A program made the translations under genes and the position numbers. From assembly GCF_008087665.1 (NCBI RefSeq), contig NZ_CP042912.1, forward strand, positions 2,790,001 to 2,854,000: a DNA stretch of 64,000 bases, in the 5' to 3' direction. The DNA comes from Mariniblastus fucicola (GTDB lineage: Bacteria; Planctomycetota; Planctomycetia; Pirellulales; Pirellulaceae). Positions 42,930 to 54,579 of this stretch are shown in pieces. Within the stretch, counting starts at the first letter, position 1; every line of letters begins with the position of its first letter. The notes below the pieces were generated by a model, which worked only from the letters and a program-made list of their open reading frames with translations, was not told where the DNA came from and ran no database searches.

Positions 42930-45773
42930 TCATTGAGCGGTAAGTTCCAGACTTGAGCTAACGTGAACTCTGGCAGCCATTTCGCAGATGTTGCGAACCG
43001 CTTCCATGCAGGCGTTCAGGTCCGATTCCTTGGCGGCGGTTTCCAGCACCAGTCCGGGTTCGCCAAGCGACGCGTATCCGGCGGATCCACTGGCTCCTTT
43101 GAGCCAATGTCCGAGTGCAAACAGCTGCTCGAAGTCCTGTTCGACCAAAGCGTTGACCATCGATTCGACTTTCGCGCCAAGGTTGCTAACGAAGAGCTTC
43201 GCAACGTAGACAAAGTCTTCGTCGTCCATCGGCAGCGAAGATCCAATGAGCTCAGCGTCCGCTGGCAGAAGTGATTCCATGACCGGTGGTGATTCCGGTT
43301 TGGGCTGCGGAGCTGTCGACGTCGGCGGTTCTGCTGCTAACTTTGGCGGTTTATCCAGCGGCACCGTTGCCGTTGCGGTTGTTGGTGTGGCCGCTTCCCC
43401 CGAAGTCGCTGTTGTTTCACTTGGCGAAATCGTCGGCAACTCAGTCGTCGGCGATTCGTCAGCTACAGGCTGCAGCGCCGATTCGATTGCTTGCAACGCC
43501 GCGTTGAAAGATTGTTCAACGCTTGTCGGTTCCGGTTGGGAAACAGGCGCCGGCGGTTGGAGCTGCGGCTGCGGTTGGAGTTCAGGTTGCGCCTTTGGCT
43601 GCGGCCGCAGTTTCTTGGCTGGTTCTTTCTTTGCCGTGCTTACTCGTCCCGTCACAGCGACGGAAAGTTCAGTCAGCAAGCGTTCGCGGTTGATCGGTTT
43701 TGCCAGAAACCCGCTGCATCCCGCGTCAAGACATTGCTTCTTGTCCTCGGCCATTGCGTTGGCCGTCAATGCAATGATTGGCAGGCGATGCCCTTGTTTA
43801 CGCAGCAACTTCGTCGCCTCGAACCCGTCCATCACTGGCATGTGCATGTCCATCAGTACAACGTCGAAATGTTCCGAGTTTACTTTTTGGACAGCGATCT
43901 CACCGTTTTCTGCCGTTTCGAAATCAGCATTTGCTTTACGCAAGTAAACTGAAACAAGTCGCCGGTTTGTGTCGCCATCGTCAACGATGAGAACCTTCAT
44001 CGGCGGCAATTCAATTTCTCTGTCTGTATTTGCTTTGGTCTTCGCGACAACTTGGGAGTCACGTTCACTGACCAGGTCGACGCCTGAAATATCACCGATG
44101 TCAACCATCAAGTTAAATGAGCTACCTTCGCCAGGCGTACTGTCGACGGTAACACTTCCCCCCATCTTTTCGGCCAGCTCTTTACAGATCGCAAGGCCCA
44201 AACCTGTGCCTCCGAAGCGACGCGTGATTGATGTATCGGCTTGGGAGAATGGCTGGAAGATCTTTCGCTTCGCTTCCTTGCTCATCCCGATCCCGGTGTC
44301 CTGAACGCGAATGCTGAGCATCGTCGATTTTCGGTTTCGAACCACGTCGGTGCGAATAGTCACGCCGCCTTCGTCTGTAAATTTGATAGCGTTGCCGACC
44401 AGATTAATGATGGACTGACGAAGGCGGACAGCGTCAGCCTGAATTTTGACAGGCATTGCGCTGCCGTACTCACATCGCAAGTAGATGTTTTTCTCGTCGG
44501 CCTTGATTTTCAGGACAGCGACGACATCTCGCATCATTGCGAAAACAGATACAGGCGTTCGCTCAAGCTCCATCTGGCCCGACTCAATTTTCGAAAGGTC
44601 GAGGATGTCGTTAATCAACGCCAGAAGGTGCTCTCCCGAGTTGTGGATGGTTGTCAGATGATTCTGTCGCGTGTTCGGGTCTTCCTCCAGATTGTCCCGC
44701 AATACTTCCGCGTAGCCCAAAATCGCGTTCATTGGTGTTCGGATTTCGTGGCTCATGCGTGCCAGGAATTCGCTCTTCGCTTTATTCGCATTGTCAGCCG
44801 TTTGTTTCGCTCTGGCCAAATCCACTTTGTGTCGCTCAAGATCAGTCACGTCCTCGAACGAAGTCAGGACGCCGACGTAGTCACCTTTGGCACCAACGAT
44901 CGGCGACGAGTTTGCGATCAAAGTCATCTTTTTGCCGCTATGATTTGGCAGCTGCAGCAGCGTCCCGGCGATCGGGCTTCCGCTACGCATGGCTTTCTCC
45001 CACGGCATTGTCAAATTCGCTGACGCCCGGGCAACACTATCCCACGTTGAAGTCCCTGCCGCGTTGCCGCGCGACCACGGAAGCGTCTTGGGGTCAGCGC
45101 CAATCAGACGCCGCGACTCACAGCCGATCCATGTGGAGAACGCGTCGTTGGCCAGTCGGATCCTGCCCTTGGAGTCGGTGAGAATCAGTCCTTCGGTCAG
45201 TGTGTTGAGAGCCTCTTCCACGTGCCGCGGCACGGCTTCGGAGGGGTCGAGTTGTTTGAGTACTTTGCCCAGGTAGTACGCGAAAGCGACAACACAAAGG
45301 ATTGAAACGAGAGCCAGGTAGAGATACTTCGGGCTAAGCCAACTCGCCGTGGGGCGATCTGCAAACACCGGTTTAAATCGAACCTCCAGTTGTCCCCATT
45401 TCTGTGCCCCAGCCTTCATGGGCACCGCGATATGAGTCTCAACAGGACGATTGGTTTCGTCGGCTTGCCAGTTATTTTTGTGGTCGCCGGATGAAACTTC
45501 GATGCGCCCGGTGCGCGACCTGAGAGCCGCCGAGATGATGTCGTCGTTACGTTCCACGATTGCGTCAAGTGTGCGCTCAATCGATTTGTATTCTTGCTTG
45601 TTCAATAAAACCGAAGATTGAATCGCCAACGAACTGGAGAGTTGTCCGCGGCCTCGCATCACCGCGGCGCGCTCGTCCGGCGCGATGCCGGTTGCCCCGG
45701 CCAGCGACATGATGCTGACCAGAAGGCAGATGAGGCCAAAGGTTACCTGGTACTTGATGGGGATGTTCTTCAT
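42930..45773 (-). CDS. Membrane hybrid sensor histidine kinase with REC and Hpt
   Basis: The 947-residue protein has two transmembrane helices (about 8-28 and 149-168) flanking an extracytoplasmic sensor region, a PAS domain (about 184-310), HisKA with phosphoacceptor His342 in [11 protein letters not shown], an HATPase domain (N, G1 and G2 boxes at [22 protein letters not shown] and [20 protein letters not shown]), a receiver ([10 protein letters not shown]), a long Pro/Thr/Gln linker and a C-terminal Hpt ([15 protein letters not shown]). The full phosphorelay is in one chain. Its ATG overlaps the stop of the giant gene in an ATGA, so the two are translationally coupled. Confidence 0.93.
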   Translation of the reverse strand: MKNIPIKYQVTFGLICLLVSIMSLAGATGIAPDERAAVMRGRGQLSSSLAIQSSVLLNKQEYKSIERTLDAIVERNDDIISAALRSRTGRIEVSSGDHKNNWQADETNRPVETHIAVPMKAGAQKWGQLEVRFKPVFADRPTASWLSPKYLYLALVSILCVVAFAYYLGKVLKQLDPSEAVPRHVEEALNTLTEGLILTDSKGRIRLANDAFSTWIGCESRRLIGADPKTLPWSRGNAAGTSTWDSVARASANLTMPWEKAMRSGSPIAGTLLQLPNHSGKKMTLIANSSPIVGAKGDYVGVLTSFEDVTDLERHKVDLARAKQTADNANKAKSEFLARMSHEIRTPMNAILGYAEVLRDNLEEDPNTRQNHLTTIHNSGEHLLALINDILDLSKIESGQMELERTPVSVFAMMRDVVAVLKIKADEKNIYLRCEYGSAMPVKIQADAVRLRQSIINLVGNAIKFTDEGGVTIRTDVVRNRKSTMLSIRVQDTGIGMSKEAKRKIFQPFSQADTSITRRFGGTGLGLAICKELAEKMGGSVTVDSTPGEGSSFNLMVDIGDISGVDLVSERDSQVVAKTKANTDREIELPPMKVLIVDDGDTNRRLVSVYLRKANADFETAENGEIAVQKVNSEHFDVVLMDMHMPVMDGFEATKLLRKQGHRLPIIALTANAMAEDKKQCLDAGCSGFLAKPINRERLLTELSVAVTGRVSTAKKEPAKKLRPQPKAQPELQPQPQLQPPAPVSQPEPTSVEQSFNAALQAIESALQPVADESPTTELPTISPSETTATSGEAATPTTATATVPLDKPPKLAAEPPTSTAPQPKPESPPVMESLLPADAELIGSSLPMDDEDFVYVAKLFVSNLGAKVESMVNALVEQDFEQLFALGHWLKGASGSAGYASLGEPGLVLETAAKESDLNACMEAVRNICEMAARVHVSSSLELTAQ

Positions 45774-48700
45774 CGTGCTTTCGATGCCGTTTGAGTTTTG
45801 CTTTGTTCTTCGTCCGCGAGGGGTTGCGGATCGGAGTCATCAGGTTTTGAAATAATCGTTTCCAGCGATTCCGTTTCTTCGTCGGATTCTTCTTCCGGTT
45901 TCGACAGCACAGCCAGCATGTCCAACGACGTCCATGCGGGAAGCTGTGACAGGAGTCCGAGCAACAATTGGCCTCCCCGGATCAACCACGCGAGGTAGCC
46001 TGCCGTAAAGATCGATGCGATCGAGGCAATGGTTCCGACGGCAATCTGAGGCAGGGCTGCTTCGTTTCGGATTCGATTGTCAAGGGTGTCGAGTTCGCTC
46101 CACAGATCCTGCAACTCGGCTTCATCGTCTTCACGAACAAGCTGCGCCGACTCCATCGCAAGCTTCTTGGCTTCGGCATAGACATCGTCGAACAAGTCTG
46201 TCGAATCGATGTCGCGATAGTACTGATTCGCTTCAAACCGATCTCCGAGGTCCAAATCCGCAAGGACTTTTGACTGGAAATTGATCAGCGAACCTGCTTT
46301 TCGTGCGTTGTCGTATACAACATTGCGATCTGCCGACGGAGGTGGGACTAGTAACAGTTGCGTCGTCGCATCTGCTTCGTCCGTCGACTCCTCGGCAGGC
46401 TTCGAAATGACGTCCGTGCCTGCTTCAAATGGATTTGGATTGTCCACCGTTGCCCCCACGAACTCCAGATTGCTGGCGTTGATGGAGACAGGTGACAACG
46501 CATTGAATTTCGCGTCATCGATCGAGCTGGCCGTCACAGAGATCGTGAATTCGGTGTCGCCATCGTCCTCAAAGTCATTCTCGCCAGTAACCGAAATCGA
46601 TTGAGGCGTATTCCAGTTGTCGGGAGTAAACAGAATTGATGTCGCCGACAAGAATGCCTCTGCCGTATCGGAAACCGAAAGGTCGACCAGAACGTCTGCC
46701 GTTGGCTGGCTATTGAGCCTGACGACAAACTCGTCTTCGACACCGTTCTCGCTGGTGAATAATTGAGTTGTTGATACGACGATTCCCGCGCTGTCGTCGT
46801 CAACGTTCGTTAGAACAACCTGTTCGGTTTCAAGGTTTTCATATTTCAGGTCGCTGCTATCCGCGGCGCTCAAATTGATCGAGTAAGTTTGATTGCCGTC
46901 GTCGATCCGTTCATCGACTCCCGTGACTGTCACCGTTTGAGGTTGCGACCAGTCGTCGGGCGTGAACTGTAGCTGCATCGTCGATGTAATTCCTTCAGAC
47001 ACATCGCTGCTGGATACGCTCACCGAGACGATGCCCGCAGGGGCGCCGAGCAAGACGACTTCGAATGTTGCAGTGCCTCCAGATTCCGTGGTAACCAACG
47101 AAGACGTCGGCGTGATGGAGATGCCAAATTGCTTGACTTCGATCTCAAGATTAGCCGAATCAAGCGAGTATGGAGTTGTTCCGCCTGCTGTTGAAACGTC
47201 GATTTGAACGGTCGAAGCGCCACTAAAAGATCCGCTGTAGCTGCTGTCAATCGCAACAAACTCCAATGGCGTCGGCGATCCGGCAAAGCCAGCGGCAGGT
47301 AGGAACCGGACGATTGTGTCGGCGGAAATCGCGACAGCGGCGGCTTCGTTCGACAGCCCAATGTTTTGCCACATGTCGCCGGTCGAATCGAAGTACTGCC
47401 ATTGGCCTTCGGCGAGCGTCGCGTTGTTCTGGATGACTGCGATGCCCGACAGCGTGTCGCCGTCGATGTCAGAGAACAGGGCGTCGGCAAAATCACGGAC
47501 GCTTTCCCCGGCTGGATCTGAATCGCGAAAGACGTCCGGTAAAATCCCATTGCCAAGGAGTGTCGGCGCATCGTTTTCGGATACAACGCGGACTGTGAAT
47601 TGGTCGAGTGCCGAAAACTCGCCATCATCGGCAACGATGTCGAGTGTGAAGTCTCCGAACTGGTCGTCAAGAAGATCAATCACAAGCGAATTGCCGACGA
47701 TTTGTGCAGAAGCGATCGTCGGGTCCGAGTTGTTTGACAAGGTTAGGTTCAGCGTGTCCAAATCGACATCGGTGAATACGTTCGACAGGTCGAGCGTCAG
47801 GTCCGAATCGTCTTCGGTTGCAACAATGTCAGCGATCGGGTTTGCGACAACCGGTGCTTCGTTGACATCGGTTACGTCCAACGTGTGGCTGTCAGAATCT
47901 TCCGTGCCGCTGCCAATCGATGGATCGTCCACAGAAACGGTGACTTCGAGAGTTGCCGTTGTTTCGTGATCGAGGCTGGAGCCAGATCGCAGAAACAGCT
48001 CCGTGCCGACGATTTCGAAAAGGCTGGCGTCTGCTCCAGAAAGCGACAGGCTTTCGCTACCCAACGCGTCGTCAGTGATGACGATGTCCGCGATTTTCGT
48101 TCGCGATGTCGTGTCCTCGGGAACTCCGGCACGTTTGTTAACTAAAGTAACGGCAGGTAATTCGTTGACGTCGAGAACGCTTAATACATGCGAAGCCGTA
48201 TCTTCGACGCCACTGCCGATCGTCGGATCGTCTACCTCAACAGTGACTTGCAGGTCAGCAAGTGATTCAAAATCGAGGCTCACGTTTGATTTGAGGAATA
48301 GTTCCGTTCCAATAATTTCGAACAGGCTGGTGTCCCGACCTGACAACGAAAGCGTTTCGGTTCCGAGTGCATCATCGGCGATTTGGATGTCCGCGATCTT
48401 CGTCGGGCTGGACGTGTCAAAGTTTTCAGGCAAAGAGCCAACGGTGTTGGTCAGGGCAATGGCAGGAGCTTCATTTTGGTCGCTAACGGAAAGCGTGAAC
48501 GCAACCGAGTCTTCAATGCCCGACCCCAAGGTTGAGTCATCGACTGCAACCACGACGTTCAGCGAAGCCTGTGATTCAAAGTCGAGGTCGACTCCGGATT
48601 TCAGGAACAGCTCAGACCCGATGATCTCAAAATTGCCACTGTCGACGCCAGAAAGCGAGATCGTTTCCGAGCCCAGTGCATCGTCTTCGACCACAATGTC

Positions 48701-51700
48701 CGCGACTTTCGTTGGTCCGCTGGTGTCCGTGTTTTCGGCGATAACCAGAACCTGATTGGTCAGCGTCACCGATGGGGCTTCGTTGACATCTGTCACAAGA
48801 ATAACGTGATCTGCTTGTGATTCCGCTCCGGTTCCAATCGAAGGATCATCCACGGCAACGGAGATGTTCAACGATGACTGCGTTTCAAAGTCGATTCTTT
48901 GATTTGCTCTCAGGAACAGTTCGTTGCCGATGATCTCAAAATATGCACTGTCAGATCCCGCAACCGACAACGTCTGGCTACCAGAACCGTCGTCAGTCAC
49001 CACGATGTCCGCGATCTTGGTTTGTGAGATCGTGTTTTCGGCAATCAAATTGACTGCGTTGGTTAGCGCAACGACCGGAGGCTCGTTTGTGTCCGCGACG
49101 CCGATCGTCAGTGAAAATGAATCCTCGAATGAAGTTCCCAGCATTGAATCATCGATTTCGACTGTGACATTCAGCTGACTCTGAGCCTCAAAGTCGAGGG
49201 TGACGCCTGATTTCAGAAACAGCTCCGTGCCAATGATCTCGAACAGATGGCTGTCGACGCCTGACAACGATAGCGTTTCCGTACCCAATGCATCATCAAT
49301 AATCTGTATGTCGGCGACTTTGATTGGGTTCGATGTATCCGCATCTTCGCCGATGGTGCTGATCGTGTTGTGTAAGGCGATCGACGGAGCTTCATTGACA
49401 TCGGTTACGGACAGAATCATGCTGTCTGAATCTTCCGCGTTCGAGCCTATGGTCGGGTCATCAACGGAAACGGTAACATCGAGATCAAAATCGGATTCGA
49501 AATCCAGTCCAGAAGTTGCTCGCAAGAACAATTCAAAACCAACGATCTCAAAAAGGCTCGCGTCGAGCCCTGAAAGTGTCAGGTTTTCCGAACCGAGTGC
49601 ATCATCGGCGACAACGATGTCCGCGACTTTGGTTTGAGCCGTCGTGTCTTCTGGGACCGATGCGAGTTTGTTGGTCAGCGTAACGGCTGGAGCTTCATTG
49701 ACATCCAAAACGTTCAACGTGAAGTCTGCGGAATCTTCTGCCGAAGTGCCAATGCCTGGGTCGTCGATCGAAACGGTGACGTTTAGCTGTGGATTCGATT
49801 CGAAATCAAGCCCGGTGCCCGCTCTAAGGAACAGTTCGTTGCCCACGATTTCGAACATCGCACTGTCAGTGCCTGAAAGCGAAAGGGTTTCGGTCCCCAT
49901 CGCGTCGTCAGTGATCACAATGTCCGTGACCTTGATCGCGGAACTTGTGTCAACGGTCTCGGGCCGATCGATCACGGAGTTCGGAAGCGAGATGGTCGGT
50001 GCTTCGTTGATGTCGTTAACGGTCAACGTGAAGTTCGTAGAATCTTCGCTGCCAGAACCTAACGTTGCGTCGTCGACTTCGATTGTTACATCGAAAGTTG
50101 TTTTAGTTTCGAAGTCGATCGTGGTTCCAGCTCTCAGGAACAGCTCATTGCCAATGATTTCGAAGTCGCTCGAATCTGCGCCGGAAAGAGACAACGTCTC
50201 ACTTCCGAGGGCATCGTCGCTGACCAGAATGTCAGCCATTTTTACCCGAGTCGACATGTTACTGTTTTCGTCGATCAGCAGAACCGAGTTGCTCAGAGAA
50301 ACCGAAGGTGCTTCATTGACATCGTTGATGTCGAAGCTGAAAAAATCGGAATCTTCGTTCGAGGTCCCAATTGTTGGGTCGTCCACCCTAACGGTCACGC
50401 TCAGCGATGCGCGGCTTTCGAAGTCGATGGTTTGTCCGGCCTTAAGGAACAACTCCGTGCCAATAATTTCGAACAGGTTTGCGTCGGTGCCATCGATTAC
50501 CAAAGTCTCGCTCCCAAGAGCGTCGTCGGTGATGACGATGTCAGCAATCTTCGTTTGGACCGTTGTGTTTTCGTCCAGGTCTGTGATTCGATTGGTCAGC
50601 TGAATCGATGGAGCTTCGTTAACATCGACAACGTTGATCACGTGGGCGGCTGAGTCTTCGAAGGTGATGCCAATGGTTGCGTCGTCGACTTCGATCGTGA
50701 CGTCGAGCGTTGGATTGGTTTCGAAGTCCAGCGTCGTGCCGGATTTCAGGAACAATTCGCTGCCGACAATTTCAAACAGATTGCTGTCAGTGCCGGAAAG
50801 TGTCAACGTTTCGCTACCGAGTGCGTCGTCGTTGATCTGGATGTCGGCGACCTTCAGGTCGTTCAGAAACTCCGAGTTTTCGTCCAACAGAGTGATCGTA
50901 TTCAAAAGCGTAACCGTAGGAGCTTCATTGACGTCGCTGATCGGCAGCAGGAAATCGATTGAGTCTTCACTGGTTGAGCCGATGCTCGGGTCATCAATGT
51001 CGAGCGTCACAAAAAGACTGGATTTGGTCTCGAAGTCCAGTGAAGCACCAGCCCGCAGAAATAGTTCGTTGCCGACAACTTCAAACAGGCTGGCGTCCGG
51101 TCCCGAAAGTGTGATCGTTTCGCTGCCGAGAGCATCGTCAATGATCGTGATGTCCGCGACTTTAATCCGCGAAGTCGTATCTGTATCTTCAGGCAACGTC
51201 GAAACAGTGCCAGTCACGGCGATCGATGGTGCTTCGTTAACGTCGGTCACGTTGACGACGTGGCTGTCTGAGTCTTCGATCGTCACGCCCAACGTCGCAT
51301 CGTCAACCGTAACGATGACGCTCAGCGACGGTTGTGTTTCATAGTCCAAAATTGCACCGGATCGCAGATACAGTTCGCTACCGATGATCTCAAAAAGTGC
51401 CGCGTCGGTTCCGGACAACCCAAGCGTTTCACTTCCCAACGCATCGTCGGAAACTGTAATGTCAGCGATTTTGGTTTGAGCCGAGTTGCCTTCTGGAACT
51501 GAGAATACTTTATTGGTCAGTGTTACCGCGGGGGCTTCATTAACGTCCTGAACGCTGAGCGAAAACGCGACAGAGTCTTCATAAGTCGAGCCCAGAGTCG
51601 CGTCGTCGACCTCGACGGTCACTTCCAGCGTCGTGTCGAATTCGAAGTCCAGCGAAACGCCTGCCCGCAAGTACAACTCAGTGCCCAAGACTTCAAATAG

Positions 51701-54196
51701 GCTCGCGTCGGTCCCGGACAAGGCAAATGACTCGCTGCCCAGTGCGTCGTCGGTGACCTGAATGTCGGCGACTTTTGTCCGCGCTGTCGTATCAAAGTTT
51801 TCCGGCAGTACATCGACCGTATTGAGCAACGCAACGGTGGGCGCCTCATTGACGTCCGAAACAGGAAGGGTGAAATCTGAGAATCCTTCGATCCCGGTTC
51901 CGATGTCAGGGTCGTCGACCTCGACTCGAACGTTCAAAATTGGCAGCGTTTCAAAATCCAGTGAAACGCCGGCGGATAAGAACAGTTCCAGTCCGACGAC
52001 TTCGAACTTGCTCGCGTCGGACCCTGAAAGTAGAAAGTTCTCATCGCCGAGAGCATCGTCACTGATCAGAATATCTGCGACCTTGATTCGCGAAGAGGTG
52101 TCCGTGTCTTCCGGCAGACTTGAGTAGACATTGTCAAGGAAAATCGAAGGGGCCTCGTTTGAGTCTGCGACGCCCAATGAAAAACTGACTGAATCCTCGA
52201 TCGTTGAGCCTATGGATGGGTCATCGACCCGAACCGTTATGCTTAACAAAGGTTTGCTCTCGAAGTCCAACGCCACGCCGGCTCTCAGGAACAGTTCCGT
52301 CCCGATGACTTCGAACAGTCCACTGTCTGATCCCGCGACACTCAGCGTTTCCGAACCGAGTCCATCATCTGTCACGACGATGTCAGCGACCTTTGTTCTG
52401 GCCGATGTGTCGTGGTTCTCGAACACGGCAGGCACCACGTTGTCGAGAGCGATTGACGGAGCCTCATTGATGTCGGTTAGCGCAAAAACGTGATCGACGA
52501 ACCCGTCAAAGGTCGTGCCGATGCTTGTGTCATCGACTCGAACCGTGAATTCGAGATCTGGATTGGTTTCGAAGTCGACTCCGGCATTGGCTCTCAGAAA
52601 AATCTCTGATCCGACAATTTCAAACTTGCCGGCGTCAATCCCCGCGAGAGAAAGTGTTTCGGATCCAAGAGCATCATCCACAATAACGATGTCCGCGACC
52701 TTCGTCTGTGCCGTTGTGTTTTCTGGGATCGACGGAATCACATTTTGCAACTGGACCGCCGGAGCTTCATTCACATCGTTGACCGAAATTGTCAGTTCCG
52801 TCTCGTAGGACAGGCTTCCAGAGTCCGTGACGCGTACGGTGACCGTGTAGGAGCTGGTTGTTTCGTAATCCAGATTGACTCCGGTGACCACCAACTGATT
52901 CCCTGAGGCAATCGAAAACGGAGATGTGCCGACGACCTCAAACGTAAACGGACCGCCTTCCCAGTCGATCGCGGACAGTGCTCCGATGCTCAATCCGCTA
53001 GACGTTGGTGTGTTTTCATCGACTTGAAGATTGTCGATTGAGATCTCGATCGGTGATGTATTCGTTGGTTGAAGAGCAATCGCGTTGATTGACTCATCGG
53101 CCGTGGTGAGCGCAAGGTCGCTTCCGTCGATTACCATGAAACCTTCAGCTCCGCTGCCAGAATCGAAACGGAGGAGCCCGACGTCTTGAGCCTGTACCGA
53201 AACCGATGGCGATCCGACCGCGCTGTCAGCGTAGGCAAGCGAGAAGAAAATATCGCCTTCTTCGAAATCCATGCCTCCGATTGTGACGTTCGACTGAATA
53301 ACTTGTAACGCGTCAACGGGTTGATTCAGCGAAATCGATGCGGTGACTCCGAGAGCGACCAGCCCCGAGGTTCCTGAAGTCGTTCCTTCGCCCGTGGTGT
53401 CAGGCGCGAAGTACGAAATTGCGTCGAAACCCAAGACGGTTCCGCCCAACATGAACGTACCTTGATCAAAATGGTCTCCATTGGGCATGTCGATACCGCC
53501 GGGCTTGTCGACGAGCGTCAGTCCGCCAAAACTCACAGGCAGCGGATTGTCGATGAGGTAATAGAACTCCCCGGACGTAAAGTCGCCGGGAGCTGCCGGG
53601 CGGAATAGGTACAGGTCATCGTCGGTAGCAACGGATGTTGTATTTCCAGTCAGCACCCCATTTCCACTGGTTCCGAACACAAGGTCGCCGTATTGCAGGT
53701 CGAATGAGTCTGCTCCAGTGCCGAGCGTAAAGTCATGCTGGACGAAATGCAGGCCACGCAATCTTACGTCGTCGAGGGGATCGGTAAATCCATTCGAGCG
53801 AAGATCAAAGAATGACGTCATCGTGCCATCCGTGCTGCTGCCAAGCGCAAGATTCGGATCGCTCAATTTTTCGGCTTCACTGTCATCGAAATTGTCAGTG
53901 CTACCACTCGCGTTCCCAACGGTTGAGATTAGCAAATCGAATTCGGTATAGGTCGCCGACATTGCGGCCATTTGAAACTGTGGAACTGCGTTCTCTGTTG
54001 GCTCACCAAGATCGACGGCTTCCGGTGCTTGCTCGACTAGCTCTAACGGCGTCGCGCTATAAAGAACTCGTGCTTCCAGCTCGTAGGCAGACAGATCGTT
54101 GGCGCATTCGTCATCGCCCAAGGATTCCGGGCTGGAACCTCGAACCGCAGCCAACAGTTTTGCGAGCTTCTTGTTCATTGGAGAGGGGCGTCTCAT
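45770..54196 (-). CDS. Giant cadherin-like repeat surface protein with C-terminal membrane helix
   Basis: The 2808-residue protein starts with a short basic segment and the planctomycete LEPR/LYSA-like motif [11 protein letters not shown] (about 39-49), thought to mark exported giant proteins. A beta-rich head (about 70-390) with repeated S...FDL.YGDLV patterns precedes one cadherin-like domain, sixteen near-identical domains of about 103 residues, one dystroglycan/cadherin-like domain and two Calx-beta-like repeats ([12 protein letters not shown]...). After a helical region comes a transmembrane helix (about 2716-2740, [17 protein letters not shown]) and an acidic cytoplasmic tail. It should be an adhesion or cell-contact protein. 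A start at 54178 ([12 protein letters not shown]) is also possible. Confidence 0.9.
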   Translation of the reverse strand: MRRPSPMNKKLAKLLAAVRGSSPESLGDDECANDLSAYELEARVLYSATPLELVEQAPEAVDLGEPTENAVPQFQMAAMSATYTEFDLLISTVGNASGSTDNFDDSEAEKLSDPNLALGSSTDGTMTSFFDLRSNGFTDPLDDVRLRGLHFVQHDFTLGTGADSFDLQYGDLVFGTSGNGVLTGNTTSVATDDDLYLFRPAAPGDFTSGEFYYLIDNPLPVSFGGLTLVDKPGGIDMPNGDHFDQGTFMLGGTVLGFDAISYFAPDTTGEGTTSGTSGLVALGVTASISLNQPVDALQVIQSNVTIGGMDFEEGDIFFSLAYADSAVGSPSVSVQAQDVGLLRFDSGSGAEGFMVIDGSDLALTTADESINAIALQPTNTSPIEISIDNLQVDENTPTSSGLSIGALSAIDWEGGPFTFEVVGTSPFSIASGNQLVVTGVNLDYETTSSYTVTVRVTDSGSLSYETELTISVNDVNEAPAVQLQNVIPSIPENTTAQTKVADIVIVDDALGSETLSLAGIDAGKFEIVGSEIFLRANAGVDFETNPDLEFTVRVDDTSIGTTFDGFVDHVFALTDINEAPSIALDNVVPAVFENHDTSARTKVADIVVTDDGLGSETLSVAGSDSGLFEVIGTELFLRAGVALDFESKPLLSITVRVDDPSIGSTIEDSVSFSLGVADSNEAPSIFLDNVYSSLPEDTDTSSRIKVADILISDDALGDENFLLSGSDASKFEVVGLELFLSAGVSLDFETLPILNVRVEVDDPDIGTGIEGFSDFTLPVSDVNEAPTVALLNTVDVLPENFDTTARTKVADIQVTDDALGSESFALSGTDASLFEVLGTELYLRAGVSLDFEFDTTLEVTVEVDDATLGSTYEDSVAFSLSVQDVNEAPAVTLTNKVFSVPEGNSAQTKIADITVSDDALGSETLGLSGTDAALFEIIGSELYLRSGAILDYETQPSLSVIVTVDDATLGVTIEDSDSHVVNVTDVNEAPSIAVTGTVSTLPEDTDTTSRIKVADITIIDDALGSETITLSGPDASLFEVVGNELFLRAGASLDFETKSSLFVTLDIDDPSIGSTSEDSIDFLLPISDVNEAPTVTLLNTITLLDENSEFLNDLKVADIQINDDALGSETLTLSGTDSNLFEIVGSELFLKSGTTLDFETNPTLDVTIEVDDATIGITFEDSAAHVINVVDVNEAPSIQLTNRITDLDENTTVQTKIADIVITDDALGSETLVIDGTDANLFEIIGTELFLKAGQTIDFESRASLSVTVRVDDPTIGTSNEDSDFFSFDINDVNEAPSVSLSNSVLLIDENSNMSTRVKMADILVSDDALGSETLSLSGADSSDFEIIGNELFLRAGTTIDFETKTTFDVTIEVDDATLGSGSEDSTNFTLTVNDINEAPTISLPNSVIDRPETVDTSSAIKVTDIVITDDAMGTETLSLSGTDSAMFEIVGNELFLRAGTGLDFESNPQLNVTVSIDDPGIGTSAEDSADFTLNVLDVNEAPAVTLTNKLASVPEDTTAQTKVADIVVADDALGSENLTLSGLDASLFEIVGFELFLRATSGLDFESDFDLDVTVSVDDPTIGSNAEDSDSMILSVTDVNEAPSIALHNTISTIGEDADTSNPIKVADIQIIDDALGTETLSLSGVDSHLFEIIGTELFLKSGVTLDFEAQSQLNVTVEIDDSMLGTSFEDSFSLTIGVADTNEPPVVALTNAVNLIAENTISQTKIADIVVTDDGSGSQTLSVAGSDSAYFEIIGNELFLRANQRIDFETQSSLNISVAVDDPSIGTGAESQADHVILVTDVNEAPSVTLTNQVLVIAENTDTSGPTKVADIVVEDDALGSETISLSGVDSGNFEIIGSELFLKSGVDLDFESQASLNVVVAVDDSTLGSGIEDSVAFTLSVSDQNEAPAIALTNTVGSLPENFDTSSPTKIADIQIADDALGTETLSLSGRDTSLFEIIGTELFLKSNVSLDFESLADLQVTVEVDDPTIGSGVEDTASHVLSVLDVNELPAVTLVNKRAGVPEDTTSRTKIADIVITDDALGSESLSLSGADASLFEIVGTELFLRSGSSLDHETTATLEVTVSVDDPSIGSGTEDSDSHTLDVTDVNEAPVVANPIADIVATEDDSDLTLDLSNVFTDVDLDTLNLTLSNNSDPTIASAQIVGNSLVIDLLDDQFGDFTLDIVADDGEFSALDQFTVRVVSENDAPTLLGNGILPDVFRDSDPAGESVRDFADALFSDIDGDTLSGIAVIQNNATLAEGQWQYFDSTGDMWQNIGLSNEAAAVAISADTIVRFLPAAGFAGSPTPLEFVAIDSSYSGSFSGASTVQIDVSTAGGTTPYSLDSANLEIEVKQFGISITPTSSLVTTESGGTATFEVVLLGAPAGIVSVSVSSSDVSEGITSTMQLQFTPDDWSQPQTVTVTGVDERIDDGNQTYSINLSAADSSDLKYENLETEQVVLTNVDDDSAGIVVSTTQLFTSENGVEDEFVVRLNSQPTADVLVDLSVSDTAEAFLSATSILFTPDNWNTPQSISVTGENDFEDDGDTEFTISVTASSIDDAKFNALSPVSINASNLEFVGATVDNPNPFEAGTDVISKPAEESTDEADATTQLLLVPPPSADRNVVYDNARKAGSLINFQSKVLADLDLGDRFEANQYYRDIDSTDLFDDVYAEAKKLAMESAQLVREDDEAELQDLWSELDTLDNRIRNEAALPQIAVGTIASIASIFTAGYLAWLIRGGQLLLGLLSQLPAWTSLDMLAVLSKPEEESDEETESLETIISKPDDSDPQPLADEEQSKTQTASKAR
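47867..52772 (-). repeat. Sixteen tandem ~309-bp repeats coding cadherin-like domains
   Basis: Each unit runs from NEAPS/A to a DV/DVNEAP junction and includes [21 protein letters not shown]...FEI.G.ELFL..G..LDFE....L.VTV.VDD..IG...EDS. Asp, Asn and Glu sit at the positions expected of calcium-binding loops (the DDALG and VDD segments). The units are alike in sequence and length, so the array probably grew by unequal crossing-over. Confidence 0.95.
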
Positions 54197-54512
54197 TGGG
54201 TTGAGTTTGCGTTGTCGTTGTGTCGAGTCGCAATTCCAGTGAACTGTAGGTTGCAGAAATAGGGTGAAACCTCGATTTCGGAAATTGGGTTAATTGAGTA
54301 GGGCCGGACGTCCGGGCAGATCGGGCGTTGTTTTCTCGGCTCCAAGAGTCAACTTTGTGCTGGCAGAACGAACTTCTTTGGCAAACTTTTAGGATTGGCA
54401 AAAGTTTGACGATTGAGAGGGCGATACCACCTGTAACGGATTTTCTGCGTTTGCGCGTCGCGTGTTCACAGATTCCAGGAACTGGGGGGTTCCGGGCAAT
54501 CAGATTGCCTGG

Positions 54513-54550
54513 CGTTTTCGCGACTGCTGCGAGTCGCGAAAGCGTTTTTT
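54513..54550 (+). terminator. Terminator-like hairpin in the tolC-like leader (possible attenuator)
   Basis: Stem arms 54513-54525 (CGTTTTCGCGACT) and 54532-54544 pair over 13 bases with one G-T wobble around a six-base loop, followed by TTTTTT (54545-54550). It ends 29 bases before the ATG at 54580. The 383-base divergent gap holds no other feature I can support. It could stop transcripts before the tolC-like gene or be the 3' end of a small RNA. Confidence 0.7.
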
Positions 54551-54579
54551 CAAACGATTTCACAGGATACGGAAATCCT

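Noticed and set aside
49644-50603. Long plus-strand open frames (for example 319 and 250 codons) opposite the giant gene
   Set aside because: They mirror the repetitive, Ser/Thr-poor-stop codon use of the minus-strand repeats, are Ser-rich nonsense and lack starts with ribosome sites.
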